From: Pleodorina starrii
Taxonomy: Eukaryota; Chlorophyta; Chlorophyceae; Chlamydomonadales; Volvocaceae
Assembly (NCBI GenBank): GCA_030267565.1
Contig: BRXU01000024.1
Location: 319,001-383,000 of the forward strand
Direction: 5' to 3'
DNA: 64,000 nt
Position 1 is the stretch's first letter; each line of letters opens with the position of its first letter. The position numbers and the translations under genes were made by a program. Under the pieces are notes generated by a model that was not told where the DNA came from, did not search any database, and saw only the letters and a list, made by a program, of their open reading frames with translations. Positions 54,676 to 64,000 of this stretch are shown here, in pieces.

Positions 54676-57600
54676 CTACCGCGTGTACGGTATCCGTGAG
54701 TAGAGCCACTGCATGATGGTCGCGAATGCATCGTCCACCGTGGGATCGCCCCGGAAGGGCCGCGGGAACTGCACCTCCGACCCCGGCTCCTGGACGCCTC
54801 CTGCCCCCTCCTGCAGCTGCGCCGCCTGGACTAGGTAGCGCCGCATCCCGGCCAGCTGCGGCTTCGGGGGCTGGCGCTGGAGGTTCTCAGTCATGATGGA
54901 CTGCATCTCCTTCGCGAGGCCCGGCAGGGAGCCGTATCGGTACCTGCGGAGGCGCGATGATGTGTGGTTGCGTGATGCACTGTACAGGTACCTAGCGATG
55001 TTAGGAAAGACGTCAAAACAGAATGCGCGCACATGTTTGCGCTGAAGTTACCTACAACAGCAGGTGGTGGCGGTCTACGCTCCATCCAATTTCTACGATG
55101 TTTGCTGCTCGCAACAGTATGTCTACGGGCGCCGGGGCCGCGCTCCTGACGGGGTTGCTCGGCTGGCAACCTGTAGGCTGCGCTAGCTGCTGACAGGTGA
55201 ACCGTGCAGCGCCATAACGAATGCTTGACGGCGGATATTGCTGCCGTCAACAGAGCGAACGCAGTCCTGGCCACCAACGACAGGCCCCCGATACGCATGG
55301 AGCTCGCTGAACCGAACGCCACCTAAAAGTTATAACGGATGCCCACAAGTGATAAGGATGCGCCAGGGACCGTGGACCGTGGCTTCGTCGCACTGACGAC
55401 GGCGATGCGCCCAGCAGGCTAGGGGGCTCATCGCGCGTGCGCATGTACGCGCGCACACGCACCTGTGCCAGACGTGTCCCAGGTGCGCCTGCTTTGCGCG
55501 AATCTTGCGCTCGGGGATGGCCTGCAGGATGTCCACAATCTGTGGCACTTGCGCCTGGTCGATGCGCACGCCGAACGAATCCACGTCCAGGATGGACTCA
55601 AACACCACCTACAGGGAGGTTGCGCACGACATGGAGAGGCCGTTATAAGAATGTTATGGGCCCTCGGCTGGTTGCTGTTTGGCTCCTGCTAGTCGTTGCG
55701 TCTTCGCTTTGCCCCCCTCATCCGACTCTCCTCCTCCGCTCCACCACACACCTGCACATTGTCAATGATGATGACGGGGATGCAGCCGTGCAGCACCGCA
55801 TCCTCCAGTCGGGCCGACCAGCCGTCACCTGCGAATGGCGTGAGGGCGGGGCAGGAGGGATGGTGTGGATGTCTGCAAAGTGTCGTCGTGTTGTGAAGAC
55901 CTTGCACGTGTGTGTGCAAAGACGACAGGGCGGCAAGGCATGCACAGTCGGCAGTCACGGCAGGGCGGCTCCCAGGACACGTGTAATCAGGTGGGCTGTT
56001 GGGACCAGGGACCAAGGACCAGACGGGGGAGTGGCGTCGGCGGTGCAGCAGCGGCCGGTGGCAGCAGCGGCCAGGCAGCACTCACCCGCTGCCACCAGGC
56101 AAAACAGTGAACGCGACAGCAGTTCCGAGTAATCGCCCTCGACATCGCGGGAATCGCCGATTAGGATGTTGTACTTCTCCTTCCACTTGTTCTCCATCGC
56201 CAGCTTGTAGACCTGGAGGCCAGGCGGGCAGGAGCAGAGCACGGGAGCACACAGGGCCACTGGACGTGTTTGCAGGAAGAACTAACACCGAGGACGACTG
56301 AGGACTGACACACGATCGCGAGCACGACATGGTTCCCAGGTTGGCCCAGGAGGGGCGCACACGCCAGACCGCCCTGCACCGTTGCGGCGTCATACAGCCC
56401 AACGCAAGCAGCTTCCTCCATGTCCCGAATGCTAGCCACTGCCAGCCTCGCCGTGGAGCACAACGCTGCAGCCTTGGTCCCCACAAAACACCCGTTGCGA
56501 CGGCGCACCCGGCATGATGCACCGCCGCCAGCGTCCCCTGTCTCTGCATCAGCTCCCCCCCCCGTCGTGGTGCATGCCCCCGCGGTAGGCTGCCGCCCCA
56601 GCGACCGGCTGCATTTCCACTAGTTTCAAGAGGAAGGGTCCCGCAAGCTGCTGAGCCCCTCCCCACCTGCTGGCGAACGCCGCGGCTGTAGATGGGCATA
56701 CGCCTCTTGCCCACATCGCCACGGAAGAACAGGAAGATATCTGCAACGGAACCACAATTGATAGAAAGCCATCGGGATGCATAATGTATAGGGCTGCACA
56801 CTCATGCTTACAGTTAATGGTGCTATGATTGAGACAACCATAAACCCACAGCAAGCTCAAGCGTCATGGCATGGTCCGCTTTTGAGGACGACCCTACCCG
56901 ACAGGGCGACGCTTCAGTTAAGCTGAGCATGCTGAGCACAATGCCAGCGGTAGCGACCCCAACAGCGCCAGGCTACCCACAACACCGTTACTTCTACGTA
57001 CTCTGCTAACCGGGTGTGACGCTGTGACCGGGTGTGCAGTTGGCACCGTGCACAACGCGCACCTCGTTTCTTTGTAGGTTTGCCCAGAAGCGGGCTATGG
57101 CGGTAGTGGTTGGGTTGCTTGAAGGCGGGGATGACGAGGTCCTGCAAGGGGGGGGGGGGTGTCACGGCGGCGGTTGCAACCTAACAGCGGAACAGGCTTG
57201 CACTGGTCGCCCGCCCGCAGCAAAGCCGACATTGTGTTTTGTGTAGCACCAATGCATTTGTAACACCGCATGGTAACTTGGTCGTGGCCCAGGATGCCGA
57301 CGTTCACTAAGGGAAAGGTACAGCAAGGGTCGCAATGCAACATTACTACGATATTACCCATGCAACGAGATCAGTACACAAAACCATTTCCGTCCCTGAC
57401 AGGAATTCGCGCACGTTTTTGGTTTGTTACTAAAACGGGTGAATGCGCGGCGCCGCTGAAAGGCTGATTGACTTCAACGCCAGCGCCGGTATGTACGGTA
57501 GGTCACACGCGTGGTCTTGGCTGCCGAGCAAACATCAAATCGCACCTTATCGGGGTCGAAGCAGGGGTGGCCCTTGATGTGCGTCACGAAGCCCTCGGGC

Positions 57601-60600
57601 TGCTGCCAATTGACGAAGTCGCGATCGTACCGATCGGCCAGGAACGCCGTGCCACTCCTGCACACAACGACGGAACGTCGGAACCCATAGACAGTTAGAC
57701 ACCCATGCACTAAGTCATGGGACCAATGCCCACCGGAGCCAAGTGAGCCACAATCCTTTGCTCAAGCCACGTCCAGGAGATGCCGCACACTGCACGGCGG
57801 TCCGGTGACGATGCATGGCGATGCATGTTCGCGCGCGTCCGAGAAATGGCGATACGCTGCTCTGACCGCTGCGCCAAGGTACGGTCGCTGCAGGGCTATA
57901 CATATGTACGGGCAAGCAAGGGCGGTTGTCCTTCCGCCTTCCTCAGGCGCGCACATCAGTGTTCTACCTCCCACAAATAAATACAGCAAGCGCCTTTAAT
58001 GCCATGCCAACGCACATCGGCGGCAGGAATACAGGAAGTCCACATTTCAGTGGGAACGCACTCACACGTGCTCCAGGCCCATGCGGCCCCAGTGCGTGAG
58101 CCAGGTGGAGTTGACCAGAAGGTTGGGCGCCCAGCACGCGCCCTCGTCGTGCGTGAAAAGCCAGATGTGGTCCCGCCCGCCGCGCCGCTTCCAAAAGGGG
58201 TACGTCTTGTCTATCCAGTCCACCACCTCTCGAAGCATGTTAATCATTTGCCGCACGCGCGGGCCTGCTCAAGCAGCCGCCGGCGTGTCCAGGTGAACGG
58301 GAAAATAGGGAGGCAGAAATTCAATAGTCTGACTAGGCTCGGTGATCATGCGGGCAGGCGAACGCGTGAACGGTGAGCAGAGTGGTAACGTGGACAGGCT
58401 GACGCAATGCTGGCCCTGATCGGGGCAGCTGTTTTTACCTCATGCGTGGAGCAACCTTTCCGCACAGCAGATTGACATCGGAAGCATCATATTGGAACGA
58501 ATTAAGACTACTCGCTCGTGAACGAGTGCCGTGTGTTTACTCGAACCTTGTTGTCCCATCTTATCCATGTGTGTGTGTGTGTATGTGTGTGTGTCGGCGA
58601 CATGTGTGTGCAGTGTGTCATGGTGGACGACGGAGAAACAGCCCAGGTACCGACGCTCCCAACTCAGCGCACCTCCTGGTCCCGGGAACCATGGATAATC
58701 AGCCCAGCTTCCTGCGGAGTCACAGCGCCGCGCATGGGTCATACATCGACTTTGACGGGCTGCAAAGGAGAGGCCGAAAACGAAGCCGGGCGAAGAAGTA
58801 TCGACTGTGTCGTAAGGCGGGCCAAGGCCCCCAAATCATCCGTCCCATTTGCACATAGTAACCGAACCAAAGGCTTCAAAACGCTACAGCCGTAGTACAG
58901 TCCGTACAAGGCTGGCACCAGCTTCCGGGGCCAGCTATCCACCTCAGACCCTCCCCTTTTGTCGCGCACCCATCGGGAAGGGCAGGCACGTCGCGGAATG
59001 CGGCACGTAGAAATAGTCCGCCTTGAGTTGGGCAGAGGGCCAAAAGAGGACGTTAGGTAGTCCGTGACTGGATGTAGCAACAATGCTGCAAAAGTGGCTA
59101 GACCGACCGTGCCCAGAAGTACACACCAACAAACTGTATCGTGGTCATAAAGCAGTGCTCAAAGCCTCAATGCAGCGCCTTAAGCGTTCAGGACGGGCTT
59201 ATATTCGGCGGGACGTTGCATTATGCGTGCGCTTGTAGCACGGCCGGAAAGCGCCGTGGCTGAAGTACAACCAATCAGTCATTTACCCCTAGTCCCATTA
59301 ACAACCGTGTATAACGAAGATTAAGATGCTAACAACAGGTGGGGGCGGGACGGTGACGGTGGCAAGAGCGTACACCGGCGCGCATATCGGGATATGGGCT
59401 TGTGCGCCCGCGAACGCTTGCCGTGGCATCTGCATGCGCCTGCCCGAGAACCGCTCGTTACGGTGCTAGTCATGACAATCTTCGTGGCTGGCCCTTGGTA
59501 CCGGTGCGGAGAGGCCGGCCCTGACCCCAGGCCCAGCACCCCACCTCCTCCGGGTCGAAGGTGCGGTGCTCGCTGATGAGCAGCAACTCGTGGAGCAGCG
59601 TGTCGGCGGCGTACACCCACCCGTCCGACCACATGGTTTGATTGTTGGGAAAATCGTGCCGCCGGTGGACACACCAGGGCGGGGACACCCTGTGTTGCGG
59701 TGCAGCGCGATTTAGCAAGGCAAGGAAACGGAGCAAGGCAAGGAAACGGACAGTATGGACAGGGCCGAGTCGACAGCGGCAAGGGCGGCAATGCTAGAAC
59801 CGCACGGATGGCAAGGCGTTCTGGGTGTTTTGGTGTTGTTCGGCTAACATGCTCTCGGTGACATGCCCTTCGGCCACGCCTTTTGACAGCTGTGCATTGA
59901 CATGCAGCTATGGATCGGCCGGAGCCTCAGAATTTCTAGTCGGTGATCTAAGCTGGCCGAAGATAACCCTAATCTGTGCAAGGTCACGCAAAGACGCCAT
60001 TTATTAGTGCAATTGCAAGGTGCACGAAGGGGTCAACAAAGCCCATGAACTGCATTGCAGCAGAGAAGGCGTCCGGCCACTTCCCAGGCAGGACCCTCAC
60101 AGCGTTCGGCTGTGCGGCTGGGCAAATGAACGTGAAATGATGGAAAAGAACAGGCCGAGCGTCGTACATTTGTACCTGTACTGCAAAATCTTGCTCTGGT
60201 ATAGAGGTTCTAGGTCATACACATAGATGAGCGGACGCTTGCGGGTGGCGTGCGGGGGCGGCTCCATAGCGGCGGGCGGCTCCCGTATCACCGACGCCAG
60301 CCAGGGTGTGGTGGGGATGGAGCTGGGGAGCAGCGGCAACCCCGCCTTCCGCCGAGCGCAGTCGTGGCCGTAGTAGCCCTCATCACAACTGCGGGGGCAT
60401 GGGCCGCACGGAGTTGAAAGGAGGGATCGAACACATCGTTGCTGTTGCCTGATCGGGCGACGAAGCCGCAGGCAATAAGGGACATTAATGCAGCGAACTA
60501 CCGTTACGGGCTGGGAGCTTCCCAGGTCCGCAGGCAAAAGCCTCGGCTCGCGAGAGAAGGGCCGCAAAGGGCTGCATTGCAAACGACAGTGCCCCGTCAG

Positions 60601-62784
60601 CCGATCCTTATCAACACCCCGTACATCAAGTCGTGTATCTGCTGGAGTATGGTGAGCCGGCCGCCCAGCCAACCCTAAAGAAGCCACACCTCCGTCGGCA
60701 TTGCCTTGACGCACTTATGCGGACACCAACACCGTCCGCACCCCCGCCGGGCCCCGCCAGGCAGCGGCCACAACTCACATGCAGAAGCCCAGGTTGCAGC
60801 GGCCGTGCCCGCTGCAACCTCCCGGGCAGAATGCCTCCACGGGGTCATCACAAAAGGGCCCGCCCAGGTCATCGACGCTGCAAACGGAGACCCAGATGGG
60901 CTCGCTGGCGTTGCAATAGCCCCTGGGGCCGTACACATGATCATATTCTTGTTCTCCAAAGGCTCTGCGACCATCCCATGTCTGCAAGGGGACGTTTCCA
61001 TGTGCAGCTCGCAAGTATATATGTATGGCGCTTTCTTTCAATGGTTAGTGGTTCGGAATCGAGAAGGAAGCGGTCTGGTGACGGGGTTAGGGCTTCTTCC
61101 GCGTCGGCACATGTTTGCAGTTCAAGAGTGCCGCCCCTCGCTTCGAATGATAAGCCCACTCTGCGCTCCACATCGCCCCTCCATTTTCCCTCGACGCCGG
61201 AATTGTCAAGCCGAAAGTAGGCCCAGCAGCACAGCGTCATGGCGCCCCACTCCATTGACGCCCCGCTTGAGCGGGGTCTGGGCTGTGGGGACCAGACACC
61301 TTCGTTATCGCGCTCACCCACCTTTGCGTTGCGTTCCCCTCGCCCCGGGCCGTTCTTATTACCCACCTTTGAGGGCGCCATGTGGAACGTCACCAGAGGC
61401 CGGCCGCGTCGTATGGGCGGTGTGCCAGGGGGTGAACCCTCTGGCGCCGGTATCCGACCCATGGGTCCGTCACAGTAGCAAATGGCCGTGTCATCGTCGC
61501 AAATGCCTGTTCCAGGTACGAGAACGGAGACGCAATCCCTCACGATGGCTGCATATAACCACACCACTGCATGCATTAGCTCTCCCAATAAGTCCGCAAT
61601 GTACAAAACCCCATCACAAGCTAACGCAAACCTAATATGCCACCGTTACCTTTCATCTGCTAGCATAGATCGCCAGATTAGCCACTACGACATTACCAAT
61701 GACCAACCTTCTATGCCCCCCTGCGTTTATGGACGCCTCTGCTACTGTGCGGAGATTGTAACTTGTTACTTCTAGAACATCTTCAGCGCATGTGAATAGA
61801 ACCCCGCTGCCAGCATCACCTCCCTTTAACCCCCTCCAGGCCAGCTCCAACTGACCTCCACAGCGCGAGTACACGTTATCCAGCACCGTCCAGTCGAGGT
61901 CCCGCTTATCGGGGCCAATGTGCGATATTGGCTCTGTCCTCCGGTCCTCGGGGTCCCTGCGGCGCGCAGAAAGCACGGGATAATTTTGGCACAAGCGGAC
62001 ACAGACGATAATCCCTGACCAAAGAGGCCAGGGAGAAGGCGTAGCGAAGCGTGCTGTGCGCATCCGGGGTGGCGCACCTCAGCTTGTGCGCGCAAGGCCG
62101 CTTCTGCACTGTCTTGCAACCGGGTCCCTTCCAGCCGGCGGGGCACTCGCAGAACCCCGTGTCGTAGTTGCACCGCCCCACGCCGTTGCACCTGTCCTCG
62201 CACTCCCGGCCTCCCCGCGGTGCAGGTTTCCAGGTGACAGGCTGCGGTGCAAATTCAAATCAGCGCGCATGGGGGGATGGCATCTTGGATTCATGGCATT
62301 GGCGCTGCCGTCCCCACTGCCACCTTTGTACGAAATTGCCTTGGCGTGTAAGGGTGGAGATGCACAAGCTTGATGTGGGCGGTGTAGATTGCATGTTTGC
62401 AAGACGCTGCCACGGCAATGGGAGGCCGATGCGTCTCAGTCGCTTCCGACGCGTATAAAGCCGTGCGTGCATGCCTACTTCCAAGCAGTGCAGCGGGTCC
62501 AGCATGACGCAATTCGCAAAGCGCACATATGGTCGTACAGACGGGTGAAGGGTCGTGGGGGCAGGCGCGATGTGTTCGAAAACCCGGGTAAAGCGGCAGC
62601 CCCGCACCTCCTGGCTAAGGTACTTGGCGCACCAATCCCCCCTCGCGATTGAACACCTCATGGGCAGAGGGGCTGATTCCGTGAGCGGGAAAGTACGCTC
62701 TCGGCTGAGCATGTGGCCGTGTAGTCCCTCAGCAAATCCTTCGCCATGGGCACTGTCGAGAAACCAGTTGCCGAGAATTGCCAC
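54676..62784 (-). CDS. EGF-exostosin (GT47) glycosyltransferase, paralog 2
   Basis: Tandem paralog of the gene at 43.5-51.2 kb, same strand. Exons: 62784(?)-62608, 62241-62078, 61956-61856, 61506-61367, 60981-60779, 60388-60176, 59689-59545, 59021-58970, 58264-58066, 57657-57546, 57141-57063, 56740-56667, 56212-56086, 55828-55752, 55608-55463 and 54943-54676. Phases agree; about 758 residues. Cys-rich part: CNGVGRC...GFCECPAGWKGPGC, CDDDTAICYCDGPMG, GGCSGHGRCNLGFCICDEGY. Exostosin domain: RPLIYVYDLEPLYQ, SEHRTFDPEE, ADYFYVP, HDEGACWAPNLLVNSTW, DIFLFFRGDVGKRR, DGWSARLEDAVLHGCIPVI. It lacks about 11 residues after ADYFYVP and has a longer C-terminal insertion than paralog 1. Intron positions differ at several places. 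The first exon is uncertain: LSRERTFPLTESAPLPMRC aligns with paralog 1, but the residues before it do not. Confidence 0.9.
58567..58594. repeat. (TG)n microsatellite
   Basis: GTGTGTGTGTGTATGTGTGTGTGT in an intron of the second exostosin gene. Confidence 0.9.
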
Positions 62785-63457
62785 GACCTGCCATCAGTAC
62801 AGTTGGTTATCATAGGGGTGTCGGGGCAGCCCTGCGTAAGCTCCGATGCGCAACCGTCTTGCAGGACCCCTGACAGCGTGTGCTTGGATCATGACGATCC
62901 ATATTACGGCATAGTACCATAAGTAGGCAGGTCTTACCCAGACGGTCGTCAAGCCTATCTGTCGCATTTATTACTTAAGTTTAATACCCTACTTGACAAT
63001 CTAACGACAAAAATATCAATACAAGCGCCTTCTTCAAATTATCAGTCGTTGGAACTGCTGATACCGTCTGCACGTACTGGTCTTGAACATTTTAAAAACG
63101 ACCACACTCTGTAAAAAGCTCTAAAGGGAAACCAAGCAATTTGCATGGATTGAAGCAGGTGCCCAGGTCGGCACAGGAAGTCGGGATCGGCTGTTTCACC
63201 AACTGTGCAGCTTTCCATTGTACGACAGCCTGAAAATGTTACGGCAGTCCGAAACGCAGAGAGCAGAGCTCAATCAAATTAATCAAGCTTTTATGCTTCA
63301 ATGTGTTGAAGGATCAGTACCTCTTTTCCGAAATTATAGAAGCGCAACGCTTGTGTGAAGCGACTAGACTTTTCGTTGGGAGCCTTGGCGTCCTGGGTCG
63401 TTGCCCGTGCCAGTAAATAAACAACTCATAGATGACGCAGTAGAATCGAATTTAAAA
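62785..63457. promoter_or_regulatory. Divergent intergenic region between paralog 2 and IFT80
   Basis: About 670 AT-rich bases separate the two divergent 5' ends, so both promoters, or one shared promoter, should lie here. I see no clear TATA box or other named element. The first exon of the exostosin gene may extend into it. Confidence 0.45.
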
Positions 63458-64000
63458 ATGAGGCTGAAGGTCAAACAGGGCATATCTCCACACGGGGAGC
63501 TGGTCGGGGCCGTGGGCTGGTCCGTTTGGGGGGAGCTCTTTTCTGCAGCAGACGATCAGACCATCCACAAATGGAATATGATTGGGGAGCCGGAGCAGAA
63601 GGTGTGCCGCGCCCCTCCATGTTTGCTGCATGTCCGTGGGTTCCAAGCGCCTTCCGTGGTCATTTGCGAAGGTTTGCCAACTGGACACTTATTACACGGA
63701 CCTGCACTGGTATCCTCTTAGTTCGAAAAAGACTCAGGCGGGAGGTACAGACGTCTTCGCTGTCTCCTGTACCGATGGTAAGCGGCAACCAGCCTCTGTT
63801 CTGCGCCATTCACACTCTGAAGGAGTCATGCCTTGCCTAAAATAGGTTCGGTAAAAATTTTAAGCCGTACGGGACGCGTGGAGAAGTCCATCGAGGCGCA
63901 CCGGGGGGCCTGCATCTCGCTGCGCTGGAGCTTCGACGGTAAGGAGTCGCCGGGAGGGGGGGTTTGGATCTATGGTTAAGTGGGCATCGCATCGTCCCTC
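63458..64000 (+). CDS. IFT80: Intraflagellar transport protein 80, N-terminal exons (runs off the window)
   Basis: IFT80 is a WD40-repeat subunit of IFT complex B, needed to build cilia. Exons seen: 63458-63601 (MRLKVKQGISPHGE, GAVGWSVWGELFSAADDQT, IHKWNMIGEPEQK), 63672-63777 (LDTYYTDLHWYPLSSKK, GGTDVFAVSCTDG) and 63846-63938 (KILSRTGRVEKSIEAHRGAC, LRWSFDG). Donor and acceptor signals fit and the phases agree. The order of the MRLK start, a first WD40 blade ending in KWN, the LHWYP segment, and the GRVEKSxEAHxGA motif is characteristic of IFT80 N-termini. Introns are only 70 and 68 bases. Translation before the ATG is blocked by stops (TAG at 63451 region in other frames; AATAAA-like AT-rich leader), so 63458 is the best start. 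The rest lies beyond 64000. Confidence 0.93.

Overview
The window looks like nuclear DNA of a volvocine green alga (Chlamydomonas/Volvox relatives). It has GC-rich, many-exon genes with short GT...AG introns, the spliceosomal gene SF3B4, the start of the flagellar transport gene IFT80, two EGF-exostosin glycosyltransferase genes, and plenty of LINE, Gypsy and small non-autonomous repeats. No tool was run; all exon models are hand-spliced by following reading phase across splice signals.

Layout. 1-12.9 kb is gene-poor and repeat-rich: one unidentified minus-strand gene (about 2.2-3.3 kb), a broken Gypsy reverse transcriptase (4.5-4.8 kb) and a mosaic of one dispersed repeat family (5.5-8.4 kb) including a large inverted repeat. 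13.0-14.9 kb carries a SHAQKYF-class MYB gene (minus). 15.2-20.8 kb is a LINE whose ORF2 is split by a ~0.95 kb element with GC-palindromic ends; a second, broken copy of that element follows. 22.8-27.7 kb is SF3B4 (plus, 9 exons). 28.5-34.3 kb is an unrecognised coiled-coil membrane-protein gene (minus, 6 exons). Its first three exons and upstream DNA are tandemly duplicated (unit 1 32.6-37.3 kb, unit 2 37.3-43.5 kb); the duplicate is broken by a 1.29 kb retroelement with a 12-bp target-site duplication, and unit 1 preserves the empty site. 43.5-51.2 kb and 54.7-62.8 kb are two tandem paralogous EGF-exostosin (GT47) genes (minus) that differ in intron positions. A protein-kinase C-terminal fragment lies between them. 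The window ends in the first three exons of IFT80 (plus), divergent from the second exostosin gene.

How the genes fit together. There is no operon logic, as expected for a nuclear genome. The two exostosin genes probably act in the secretory pathway on matrix or cell-wall glycans; SF3B4 is core splicing machinery, IFT80 is ciliary, and the MYB gene is a likely transcription factor. The most informative part is 32.6-43.5 kb, where a partial gene duplication, an ORF1-only retroelement, an inverted segment, a foldback and a long minisatellite can be put in order by comparing the two units.
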